A stretch of DNA of 64,000 bases from Coptis chinensis (lineage: Eukaryota > Streptophyta > Magnoliopsida > Ranunculales > Ranunculaceae). Below, one piece after another: positions 20,739-33,400 of the stretch. Position numbers and translations under genes: made by a program. The stretch covers positions 3,558,501 through 3,622,500 of the forward strand of contig CM027377.1 of the NCBI GenBank assembly GCA_015680905.1. The letters run 5' to 3'. Positions within the stretch are counted from its first letter, which is position 1. Every line of letters begins with the position of its first letter. Under the pieces are notes generated by a model, which was not told the DNA's origin, ran no database searches, and saw only the letters and a program-made list of their open reading frames with translations.

Positions 20739-21994
20739 AACCATATTGATCGATGGACTCATATAGAAAGTCAATCGATCACAAATACTAGCCTATTCAT
20801 GAGAACGGATCATGAAGAGCAATTGATTACAACACAAACCCACTTTGGTATGTTCACTAAAAGTTATTTGCTACTCGGGTCAAACTAGATAAGTTTGGTC
20901 CATGGAAAACGTAATAAAAGAGCTAATATCCACCATGCACATTTACGCGAACAACACTTTTGAGTCGTGAACATCTTAGCAATAGAGTTACTACCAAGTA
21001 TCAACCGTGCATGTTATATAAACAATAAATAAACATACTCGAATGGTGCTTGTCTTACCATGACCATAGTTCAAGATTTCAGAATTATTGGAATTATGAC
21101 AAATAAAAAAATTAGAATTTTCAACACTTATTCCGTTATATTCTGAGTTTATTTTGAAATTTAATAATTTTCAACCCTTGAACTGAAATTTTAAATTTCT
21201 CAAAAACCAAAATGTTTTTCAGAAATCTAAAAATTCCGTCCAAATCACAAACTATGACCATGACACAACCTAATTTTCATCGAATGCAACATATCGACTG
21301 ATGTATTTTAAAATTTTCGACTCCAATAAATATGGTCTATTTAATCTAGACCCTCTAGCTTACGGAGCTCATCACAAGTCAATCGTAGTTCAATATTGTG
21401 GACCCATTCTCTTTGGGGGAGGTTAACGTTCGAGCTCTTTTGAGACTTTGGAAGTTGGTGAAGACTTCGTGGGTGCAGGTTATGCATGCGTTTGCTTACG
21501 TAGTTTATCGATATTACGAGATGTACAAAGCTATATTAAGACAATATTTTTCTAAAATTGGTAGCTCTTTCAGGATTAAAGGCATATTAATATCATCAAA
21601 CCTTTCCAAAGTAGATCATGACATATTTAGACATCATACTTGGTTTCCAAAAGTGCTTTTACACAACAAAATGGTATGTAATGATTTGTTTTGTGAATAC
21701 AATCATCTCACAATCACGAACGTTGGATGGCTTTTTGTTGCAGAAAACTTTTTGTAAAAGAGAAAAAAGAGCCTGAAACTTTTTGTAAATTGTAACTGCA
21801 TGTACGCCACGTAGTTTGACACACGCGCCCTCTCTCTTCCTCACTCACTGAACCAAAAAAGCTTCCTTTAAAAACCAAAAATTGCAAGAAATTAAAAGCC
21901 AGAGATTTTGTGCATCAAAATATAATTAATGGGCGGGGAATAAGAATAAGAAACGGTCGGATACGTTTCAGTTTCCATTTCAATTCAACCAACC

Positions 21995-22016
21995 GATGAT
22001 GATGATGATGATGATG
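21995..22016 (+). repeat. (GAT)n microsatellite
   Basis: Seven GAT units lie in the promoter/leader zone of the B3 gene, about 290 bp before its ATG. Confidence 0.9.
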
Positions 22017-22223
22017 TTGATGATACTGATACACCCATTTCAATGTTTTGTCCTTCTTCTTCTTCTTCCTCCTCCAAAATAAACTTTTTTTCTCTCTCCA
22101 AATCCTTTAAATTAACACAGCATTTATTTCCTTTTTATCTCAATTTAGCATCTCCCTCCCATTCTTAGCTCACCACTACTAATTAGCCTCAATTTTCCAA
22201 TTCCTCTCTCGCCTTCCTCACTG

Positions 22224-22233
22224 TTATATATAT
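22224..22233 (+). promoter_or_regulatory. Likely TATA box of the B3 gene
   Basis: TTATATATAT followed by a CA-rich, pyrimidine-rich start region lies about 80 bp before the ATG. Confidence 0.6.
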
Positions 22234-22309
22234 CCACTCCACTACACACTTCTCCTCATTCTCATTCTTCTCTGTTTCGTCTCAACTTGTTAAAGGGCTT
22301 GCTTTTCCG

Positions 22310-25300
22310 ATGCATACTGGAATTTCTGACAATGAAGCCAGGGCAAAGAACCGTTCTTTATTCTCTTCCTTATTTGCTTCTTCCTCCTCCTCTTCTTCTT
22401 CTTCTTCTTCTAGTAGTCTAGTCAAGTCTTCGTTTCAGCAATTTTCTTCCAGGAACAACAACGTTGATCTCGTTGAGAACAAGCGGAGGGTTGTTGAGTG
22501 TTTAGTTGATAGAGGAGGCAAACAAGTTTCGTTTCCTTTTCCAATTTCTTCTCCTGGTTCTGCGGCGGCGGAATGCCCTTCTCCAATGTACTCTGTGCAG
22601 CCTAATGTTAATTCTGAGACAGGTCCTTATTTATTTGGACAGAATGTTGCTGCGATTCCTGAGGTGGCTCCATTTCCAGTCATAACTCCACAACAAGGTC
22701 CTTCTTTTTTCCTCTGCAATTTTTCTTTTTCATAGTCTGATTACTATTATTTAGTATAACATTTGAAAAGTATTATTCTAGCCTTGTAGTTTGTCATATT
22801 CAATTCGATCGTTTCTTAGGGTATTATTAAGTTAAGTTGCAATTCAAATGTATTCCCCCCTTCCAATTGTTGACCCTTTTATGTCTGCATTGTTGCTTCA
22901 CCGTTAATACTAGACCAACGGATTGTTCTTCAATTTTTATTTTCAGGTTTCGTTCGATATGGGACTGAATATACTCCCGTTTATCCTGGTTTGAATAATT
23001 CTTGGAGTACACAGTTAGTGGGAAATCCTTATCAGTATTGTTGTTTTCCTTACAATGGTATGTGCGTTCCAAGTACGGTACTGCCAAATTTGAAGCAGAG
23101 AACTGAGGAATCCTGGAATTCTCACAATCCCCAACAGATGGAAAGCCTATTTGGTCACTTTCCAGGTAGCTTTAAACAAGAATCAGGTAACCTTTTTTTT
23201 CCCATGTTCTATTTACATATACAAAATGAAGAATTTAGAGATTTATGTTTCATCTGTCACTTTCTGATTATTACTAGCATCCCTACTCGGAACAAATGAC
23301 AACTTAAGGATGTTTCTCAAGCCTGTCTTAGGCTCTTAACACTGGTTTTTGGTACAATGCCATGCCATGCATTTTGGATGAATGCAGACTTGTCAGGTTT
23401 TTTGTAAGTCAATGTGTTGGACACTACTTGGGCTGTTTGCATATCTATCTGTGAAGTTATGTTTAGACAGGAAGGCACACTCTCATATGTAATTATTTAT
23501 CATTGTCATCATCCCTTCTTTTAATTCAATGATTATTACTCTTTCAATGATTTTTTTTTTTCTATGTTCAATTTAAACGTATAAGTACATTTTTTTTCCC
23601 CTAGAGATTACCTACTTCTTTGTAACATTGCAGTGTTCCATGCTAGCTTAGTTCCCTTCCAAGCAATGTTCCAGAACCCAGTATTTTCCACATCAGCTAG
23701 AGGTCCCACCATGAATCACTTTCAATCTGGCTTACTTACCAAAAACCAGGAATTCAGCGTCTGTGCAACTTCCCAAGATCAACGTGATGACAATCCCTTT
23801 GTTCCGACGCCAGTAAGGGGTCCTTTCTTGAATTACTCTCTTCCTGCCTCCCTCGCCAAAAGCGAGGAACTAAATGTTTGTGGAACTACACAAGGTTCAT
23901 GTAATGACGTTAGTCTTGACGGTGATGCTCTAGTTCCAGTGCATAAAAGGAAGCTGGGTTGTCAGGGTTTCTTGAGTAACACCAGCTTCACTAAACCCGT
24001 GGATGGAAATAAGAAGACCAATTTAGACTCTTCAGCTAGACCTACTACCCCACTTCTTCTGGAACACAGTTCAGCCGTAGCTTCTCAAGACACAAGGCCG
24101 TCTCTGGTTTCCCCAAGTTCTGAATTGCAGTCTAGACATCCTCCTGCTGCAAATCCATGTAGAATTGAGGAAGATAAGGTTTGTTTTCTCTCTCTCATAT
24201 TGCACTGAATGTTGCCTTTATTATGAAGTGTAAAGCTGAGATTCTATTGAGCGGAAAAGCTTTGCTGTCTTGGTACAGCTTAATTTCTGAGATGGCACTG
24301 TGTTATGTTATATTGACGGGGGAAGGTTTGTTGGATAAATGGCCATTAATCTGGACCATCAACATATGGAGCCGTTGACACAGCTTGGTCTAGATGTTTC
24401 ATGTCTGATTTGTCCATCATGTAATTGGAGAGTCATAGTTCTATACGGTTTAAGGCTCTTATCTTATTTGCACCAAAGTGATTTAATATCTTGTTTGTGG
24501 TCGATCAGTACAATTTATGAAAGGAGTTTTCATGACATTGACTACTGCTTTTGGGATAGAACTTTGACTAAGGACCGCGGACATCTGTGTATGAAGTTTC
24601 TGATCAAGTTGTATGTTGCATAAAACATACATTATAGGTTGCATTGCATGCTAATGTTCTTAGTCATTCATATATGATGGATAAATAAAGGCCCAATGTG
24701 GTCTGTGAGCATTTGTACCCATGAGCACCATTGATACTCCATCCATTGCTTGCTACATTGTGTTTCATGGCATTTTACTTCTCAAGTTGAACCACAATAT
24801 TACTTCTCAGTTATATAACATATATTTTTTTCATGTTATTTCTTTGGTATACCCGATTTAACATTTTATCAGTTCTTGTCATCTCTTCAGGAGATAGAAG
24901 GAAAGGGGTGGGTGCTACTTGTGCAGAAAGAGTTGCGGAATACTGATGTCGGTAACCTGGGAAGAATTGTTATTCCAAAAGTATGGCGTTTCTCTGTTTT
25001 CTTCGACTCAAATTGGTTGGGATACTGTAGTAGAGAAAACTTATGGGTTAAATTGTATTTTGCCTCTGCTGTTAGTCATACTATTGCAAAGACATACGTA
25101 TGTGATTGTTGTTCTATTTGATGTGTTTTGTAGAAAGATGCAGAAGCCAATCTACCTGAGTTGATTGCAAAGGATGGAGTTATGTTACAAATGGAAGACA
25201 TGACTTTTTCAATTAAATGGAAATTTAAGTATAGGTAGGTTGGTACATGCCTGAATAGTACACTCCTTTATGATTTTGTTATGTATGTCCTAACTGTTGC

Positions 25301-26123
25301 TGTATGTTTTGAGTGAGTCTAACTTCTTAGTCTTGCTGAACTAAGGAGATTAGAAATATATTGGAATATCTTCTTTGTTTTATTTTATTTTTTTGTGGGT
25401 GCGTGCAAATACGTGATCTCATGTGATTCCACTTTCTTTTTACCAATGATAGATACTGGCCAAACAACAAAAGCAGGATGTATGTCATGGAAAATACAGG
25501 TAAAAAACGCATAACACCACCACCACCAAGTTGTTCTCTAATATTTTCCACTTTAACTGGTTTTTATTTCTTCTGTTCCATGGGATTATCTTTTTTCTTC
25601 AGGGGAATTTGTAAGAGCACATAACTTACAAACTGGAGACTTTTTCATAGTTTACAAAGAAAGGAGGACTGGAAAATATGTAAGTACACGTAAACTCGTC
25701 TGGAACAGTTTTATGTCGTTCTATTTGTAGTCCTACAACCTACATTTTGCTGCACATAATTTGTACCACATTGTTGTGACGGAATCTGCTACAGAAAGGG
25801 TTTGACATGTAAAAAATATTGCAGATATATAGTCGATAAATTGGTCTTTGGTTCATCCAGTCAACTAATATTTTGGATTGAAATATCATCTATGTACATC
25901 ATTTCGTATAACTTCAAGCCTTGAATACAAATGATCTTTATGATTTAACTCTCGGTATCGTTTTGAAAGATTTGATGTTGACCTGATCTCAATTTCTGTT
26001 CTTTTGAAGATTGTTCGTGGTAAGAAGGGAATGAAACCCTTATATGCTGGAGACATTGCAAAGCCAGAGGAAGGGGAAACTGAAGCAAAAGACCGGAACT
26101 TAACAAAGAACCTGCGTATCTAA
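22310..26123 (+). CDS. B3-domain transcription factor, LEC2/FUS3-like (LAFL group)
   Basis: Eight exons, 22310-22697, 22947-23186, 23634-24178, 24891-24980, 25134-25234, 25453-25499, 25603-25679 and 26010-26123, join in frame to 533 residues. The C-terminal B3 domain (about 397-505) reads [64 protein letters not shown] and LQTGDFFIVYKE. This is very close to LEC2, FUS3 and ABI3, and the splitting of the B3 domain over small exons is usual for that group. Such factors bind RY (CATGCA) elements and drive embryo and seed-storage programmes. A VGNPYQY stretch in the middle recalls LEC2's VGNP block, so I lean to LEC2, but FUS3 is possible. The N-terminus has a run of Ser (about 24-36). There is no B1/B2 region of ABI3 type that I can see. 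Confidence 0.92.
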
Positions 26124-27427
26124 CAATTGGTTGTCGAGATGTGAAAGTTGGGAATGGTTCCTTTTAGTTTTGAGGGAGACAGTGGTTGATCATCTCAGTT
26201 CATGAAACAACTGTAGGTTCACTGCTTGGTCAGGAGGAGAGACCGTTTGCTAATGTTCGCTGCCTCTGTTGAAAGTATTCTTTTCTCTGTTCAACTTGGG
26301 TGAGAGGTCTCTTCCAAGTTTTCTTTGTAATTCTTTATGTAAAGAGATAGAGTTGTTTCACATCCCTCACTCCTCAGTTCAACAGATAGAAATCTGAATA
26401 AAACGAATCTTTCTTTGGTTTTGTTTCTAAAGTTATTTTCACTACTGTTACTTCTTAGTTCCCATATAGTTGGGTTATAAAGGTGCCACTCCTGACTCCC
26501 TTGTTTGATACTTAGATTGTCACTGAAAATGTGTAAATGGATGCATCATGCATCTTAGTATGAAGAGTATTCTTGTTGTTCAATTCCAATTAGTTAGAAA
26601 CTTAGAAACATAAAAAAGGAAGTAATGAGATGATAGTGGCATGCTAAATAGACCACAAAATCTTATACAACCACAAGTCCACAACACACAAATTCCACTA
26701 TTCACATGCATTTTCAAGACTTTCCTCAACACACCCGACCCAAAACCGACAGGTTAGAGTGACGACAAAGTAGGTGAGGTTAAGACATGGCCGGCTTTTT
26801 TCAATTTCCTCCAATAGAAAAGCGAGCATCGTGGCGTAACTCTGTCTAACCGTACGAACAACCGTTAAGATCTTAAATCCACGATCTACATTTGAACTGG
26901 TGGGTCCCCGCCACTCCAATCCAACAACACACGTGCCTGCAATTATTCGAAAGGTACAAGGGTATCACTGTCTTTACCACTCATTTATCTCAAAATAATA
27001 GCGTGGGAATGTAGTAATGACTCAAATCATGGCGTTTTTTTTTATTTCTGGAAGGAAATAATTTTGAGGAATAGCCTAGTTTTTGTTTATTAATAAAGCA
27101 AACTTTTGTAGCAGAAGAGAGAGAAAAAAAGGGATCCTGTGAATCTCTCTCTCTCTCTTCTCTATTTAAACTACTTTCTCATTTGTTGCTAAATTTTACT
27201 GAAATTTGTCTAGTGAAGTTTACACATTCATTCAAGTTTTATATATTTATTATTATTATTCAAGTTGATTCTGGAAAGCATAAATTTTTTTACGTTTTTT
27301 TGATCGGAGCAAAATAGGGTCCCGGGTATCATCCATAGTGCGGTGGGGACAATTTGAAAAGCAAGCTTGATTTGATTGATAGCTACTTTGTATCTAGCAG
27401 CAGAAGAAAAAATATAACTTTTATCAA
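26124..27427. other. Intergenic stretch and myosin promoter
   Basis: The first ~300 bases are the likely 3' UTR of the B3 gene. The last ~300 hold GAGA/CTCT tracts and the myosin leader. I see no other gene. Confidence 0.5.
27163..27170 (+). promoter_or_regulatory. Possible TATA box of the myosin VIII gene
   Basis: TATTTAAA follows a CT tract about 260 bp before the ATG. Confidence 0.4.
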
Positions 27428-30400
27428 ATGGCATCCACTAAACCACCTTCTTTAGGAGTGAAATTTTTTTCACAAAATCCAGCTATGAAAACACGGTTAC
27501 CGCCTTCCTTATCGTCTATGCGATCAATGCCTGTTAATTTCAAGTTCATTGCTTCGCCTAATCCGTTACCCGAGGATGGAAACAACAAACTCTTGGCTAG
27601 TGGAAATGATTCAGCTTCTGAGGGCAGTGTTGGAAACATGGATCTGAACAATGATGACTCGCCCTATAGTAACCAAACTGTTTCTGTGCCTGCATTGTCA
27701 CCATCTCATACGGAGAGCAGATGGAGTGATACTAGCTTTTATGCTGCCAAAAAGAAGGTTAATTGTTTTATGTTTGTTACTATATTTCAAGTAGAAATAG
27801 CTGTTGAGTTTTTGTATCCAACAAGTATGTTTTTTTTTTTCTGAGAATCGGTTTCCATGAGTTTAATGACACTGGGGGTGCAAGCAACATAACTGTGTAG
27901 CCAGTTGGTTTTCACAATTTACATCACAAGAAGCTCCAAATAGCAGTTTTTGATGTTTGATGTTAAAATGTTTATGCAACATTTCTAACGTTCTGTAAAG
28001 ACTTGATTGCAATGGAGATTATAGTAGGTAAATCGTGGTATAAGTAATGGGACCTGCATATCTTCAACATTGCACAATAAAAATCTCTGTATCTTCTTTT
28101 GTACACTCCGGATGAGTTTGATTATTTATGCCAGTGTATCTATGCTCATCTAGTCATTTACTCAAATAAAATAAGTTTCAATTACTTCTTATCATCCTGC
28201 AACAACTGAATGTTTTCACATTTGATAAAAGAATTATGTTGTGGACTATGTAGTTTGAACTTGTTTAGCATGATTATCTTGTGTTTGGGTTCGGTTGGCT
28301 TTTGAAGGTTCAGTTCATTGGTCTGGTTTTGGGTTGGCCCCTACTGCTGATACCATTTTGAATTGGGCTGAAATTTATTTACACTCTAGAAAGTGTTTAA
28401 TACTCACAGATGTTGAAATGGAGCTGTGTTTATTGACGTGTAGTAACACTTTTTTGATGACTTCCTTAAGGGTTGGTATTCTGGGAGATGGAAGTGCTAT
28501 GTTAGCTTAGTCTCTTATGTTGTAGTATATGGATGTTTCTTGCTCAAGTTCTGATACTTTCTTGGCATACTTTCTATTGATTGTGATACCTACATGCTAA
28601 ACTTTATTGTTTCAGAAGCTTCAATATTGGTGCCAACTTCCAGGTGGCAACTGGGCACTGGGAAAGATATTATCAACTACGGGGTCTGAATCGGTTCTTT
28701 CACTTCCAGAAGGAAAAGTAAGCTCCACATGCAAAAGTCTATAGTAATATGTAGTTAACTTTTGTAGCTGTTAATGAATTGATCTCATTCCTAATTTACC
28801 ATCTCAGACTATAAAGGTGAACTCTGACAGTGTTTTACCTGCGAATCCCGATATCCTTGATGGTGTAGACGATTTAATGCAGCTGAGTTACTTACATGAA
28901 CCATCAGTACTTTACAATCTTCAATACAGATACAATCAAGATATGATATATGTGAGTTTTTTTATTTATCCAGTTCCCTTTTTTATTTTCTTGTAGTAGT
29001 TTCTATCTTGCTGATGTTCTATTGTATCACACCTTTGTGGATTTTTAGACTAAAGCTGGACCAGTGTTGGTTGCTGTCAATCCCTTCAAGGAAGTCTCTT
29101 TGTATGGTAATGATTATATTGAAGCATATAGACTGAAGTCTTTGGAAAGCCCTCATGTGTATGCCATAACAGATACTGCCATAAAAGAAATGATACGAGG
29201 TGGTTTCTTCTGTCTGCTTCTTCAGAATTAATTTTTTTGATGTTTAGATCCTTTAGGATGTGTTTGTAACCTTGAAATTTTATTTCTGCATGGACTCTTA
29301 CTCTCTTACTTCGTTATTCTGTAATTCTGTTGCAGATGAAGTCAACCAGTCTATCATTATAAGGTTAGTACGGACATCAACAGAAGTTTGTTTTTATATG
29401 ATTAGGCATCTTTCTGTTTAAGATGTGGCAACTTGCTTGAAATTTTTTCAAGATTGATTACCATTATATGTTCCATGAAATTAATTTTTCTAGAGTTCAA
29501 TATTATATACAACTAACGTCTGACAGGTTGGAACATCAATATTTTTATATTTCTGAAGTTCGATATGCTATACCTTCTGCTATATTTCCATTTTTCTTTC
29601 TCCAGACAAACATCAATATTTGAATATCTGAACTATTTCCTTGGATTTTAACGAGTGTATTGAATCAAATTCAATGAAACATATATCCTGTTATGGTTAT
29701 ATTAATATAATATAATAAATTCCATTTGAAGAAAACGTTGTTACAATTTGAAAATTGAAATATATGTGTGAGTTGACTCTTCGTAGGATTACTGGACCAG
29801 TTATAGTTACGTCGTGATTTTTTCATTTTGAACTTTGGCTTATATTGATAAAATGTAGAAAGTTTGTCAAAATATATAATTTTCAATCAGGTAAAACCAT
29901 AAAAGTAAACTTGTATATCTCCATTAATTTTGTACATTTTCGTATGATGTGTTTTAATTATGCTTCATCAAATTAGATTTGGCTTTAGTCCTTGACTGTT
30001 GTTATACTGTTAATTGAATTTTTCATCTGCCTTAACAGCGGTGAAAGTGGAGCAGGTAAAACTGAGACAGCAAAAATTGCCATGCAGTATTTGGCTGCAC
30101 TTGGAGGCGGTAGTGGAATAGAATATGAAATATTGAAGACAAATCCAATTTTGGAAGCTTTTGGCAATGCGAAGACATCAAGAAATGATAATTCTAGCCG
30201 TTTTGTAAGCTCTGTTTCTTGCATGAATTCTATGGAAATTTGTATTCCTGTCAACATTGAAGTTCAAATTACTTCAATATTTAGGGCTCTTTGCTGATTT
30301 GGAGAAACATGTTGCAGGGTAAGCTGATTGAGATTCATTTTAGTGGAGCTGGAAAGATATCTGGTGCCAAGATTCAAACTTGTAAGACCACTTGTTTCTG

Positions 30401-33400
30401 TTGTGGTTTGAGCTTGTTTAGTTTCTGTCGAGGTTGAAACTGACTATATTGCTTTCATATGTGCTCTGCATCTCATAACGTGGTTCTTCCATTTGTCTAG
30501 TTCTTCTTGAAAAGGTATTTTCATTCACTTTCGCTCTGGACTAGTGGTTGCAATTCTATGTACCAGATATTTACTGAATATCTGTTATGTGAGCAGTCAA
30601 GAGTGGTCCAATGTGCTGAAGGAGAAAGGTCTTACCATATCTTTTACCAGCTTTGTGCTGGAGCCCCTTCAACACTCAGAGGTATACTATGATCTCAAGT
30701 TACTCTATTATTTAGTATGACAGTCGTACTTAAGTTGTGCATGAAAATGCCATTAATTAGCTAACAGTTCTCATTACTTCTTACATCAAAGTTTTAGTCA
30801 TATTTGTGGCATTATTTTGTGTTTCCCGTCTCCGTATATGAAATTATATATTCTGGTGAAATGCAGAGAAATTGAATTTGAAGAATGTAAATGAATATAA
30901 GTATTTGAAGCAGAGTAGTTGTTATTCGATTGCTGGGGTTGATGATGCTGAAAGGTTTCACACTGTTACGGTACTTAATTAACTCATTTCTTTTTCTTAC
31001 GTTATGATATCTGTTTACTCTCTCTATTTGGATATATGAATATGCTCCAACCAGTATCTCACATTAATTTTGGAGTGATTGTAAACACTGATTTGCCTTT
31101 ACCAGGAAGCTTTGGATATTGTTCATATTAGCAAAGAGGACCAAGATAGTGTATTTGCAATGCTTGCTGCCGTTTTGTGGTTGGGTAACATCTCCTTTAC
31201 GGTGATTGATAATGAAAATCATGTTGAAGCTGTTTCAGATGAAGGTAAACCCTCCTAAATCTACGATTATCAGTGTTAAGTATAAGAAAATAGTCTTATC
31301 CTTTTTGTTTCCAAAATCTTTAATTGGAGGAACAGCTGACTACCTCCAATAATCTATAAAATGAACCAATAACACTGAAACCTCCCCCACACTCCTACGT
31401 CGCAATCCGTCTCAATTTACTGCGACGAATTGCTTTCCCAACAATGCCAACCAGCTAATCCTGTGAAAGGTACCCTGTATATCTTCTTCGTGTAATGAAT
31501 TGTTTCGCATCCAATCTTAGCGACACCCTATCATTCCACTTTAAACCAGATGGGATTTATACCTGATTGATCATTACATTTTGCTTCACGCACACAGCAC
31601 ACAACAGCGGGCCATTTATATTTCTTAATCTGTGACGCACATGTTCTTGATCCAAACAAAGCATATCCACAAATTTTTTATAGTTGAATGATTCAATACA
31701 GAAAATTAGGCTTGGCATTCTTTATCAGTAAGTTATGACCTCAAAGGCACACAACAGCGAGCTATTTGTATCTCTTATTCTGTGACGTACGTGTTCCTCA
31801 TCCAAACAAAGCATATCCCACAAAATTTTTACAGTCGAATGATTTAATACATAAATAAATTTATGCTTGACATTCATAATCAGTTAATTATGACGTGAAA
31901 GGCATTCATCGGGTCATTGCCAAAAAATGATGCATTATCTGGAATCACACTCCCATGACCTGAAAGGCATCCAATCCAAGACCCTCCCCTCGATATGTAC
32001 TATATTGTCAGAAACTGAGAACGGTTTTAATCATCAGATTGATCTGTTTCACTGAAATCCCTTGCAATATCTGGATCCACACTTCCATGTCCTGAAAGGT
32101 GAAAGTTTCTTCATTTCTATCAAGTCAAAGTACGAAAAATCGTAACTATTAGCTTACCACTATTATCTCAAATTTAAGTATTTGATCCTGATCACTTAAT
32201 GAGATTGCTATTTTCAGTATTATCATTCCTTCTTGAACTTCTTTTGATGTTCTGTTCCACTTTCAGGCTTAGATAATGTTTCTAAATTGATTGGATGTGA
32301 TGTTGTGGCGCTAAAGCTAGCCTTATCAACTCGCAAAATGAGAGTTGGTAACGATAATATTGTCCAAAAGCTTACTCTATCGCAGGTGATTATAGTTTCC
32401 CAAAAATTCTACTACTTTTTTCTTGCAATAAGATAAAGTTGCTCAGCCAATAGCAAATATGCAAAAGAATATGGTCCATCCAAGTGATGGCCGCTTGAAT
32501 AGATCTCTTAGACCACAATCTCATATTAAATGAAGAAATATGTGGGCCTTTTTTCTTTTTTTTTCCCCGAAGGATCATTTTAGTAGCAGTTATCGTCTAA
32601 GATGGAATTATTAAAGTTGGTACTTGGTAGACTGTTCTTAGTTCTTACGGTCTACGGTTTCCCTGAGCAGTACACTTGAACTATCTTGCATGAAAACTTA
32701 TTTTTCAGAATGTAATCCTGATCCATATTTCAGGCAATTGATGCTAGAGATGCGTTGGCAAAATCACTCTATGCTTGTTTGTTTGAATGGCTGGTGGAGC
32801 AAATTAATTTGTCGTTAGAAGTGGGCAAGAGGCGTACAGGAAGATCCATCAGCATACTTGATATATATGGTTTTGAATCTTTTGATGTAAGCAGCAGTTC
32901 TATTTTTAAAATTTATAAGCCGTTTATGCTTGGTAAGCAAATTCTTATGAAGAACTTCTGCTTGTAGAGGAACAGTTTTGAACAATTCTGCATAAATTAT
33001 GCAAATGAGAGGCTACAACAGCATTTCAATCGACATTTGTTCAAGTTAGAGCAGGAGGTAACTTTCCCGCCTTTAAGTTCTATATTCACAAGATACAGTC
33101 AAAAGTTTGAAGATTCTGGAGATCTCATTTTTCACAGAAAGTTTGGGCCGTAATTTTCATGCTATGGTAGTTGCTTAGAATTTGGAACTGTAATAAAGTA
33201 TTTTTGATACCAAAAGATGAACATTTTCAGGAATATATTCAAGATGGAATCGACTGGGCAAAAGTTGACTTTGAAGACAACCAAGATTGTCTAAATCTGT
33301 TTGAGAGGGTATGCATCCGAATCTTTTTGCCTGGGCTTTATTGCTTTATTAGTTTGCATAATCTCTGGATACTAGTATACAATTTAAGTCTCTATTATGT

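Larger units (their letters stand above)
16865..22309. other. Long gene-poor stretch
   Basis: About 5.4 kb between two divergent genes. It holds a GC-rich patch of repeated CGCCCGCCC-like words at 17318-17350, a MITE-like inverted repeat, a CATCC microsatellite, a long hairpin at 20639 and a GAT microsatellite. Open frames (for example 21398-21757) do not resemble any family I know. A short peptide YRIEGKNRVADFVCARL near 19014-19072 resembles the RNase H end of plant LINEs, but it is too short to call. Confidence 0.45.

Noticed and set aside
21398-21757. 119-codon open frame
   Set aside because: The translation has no family resemblance and no supporting gene signals.
24179-24890. Open frames in B3-gene intron 3
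   Set aside because: They are intron sequence; the flanking exons join in phase without them.
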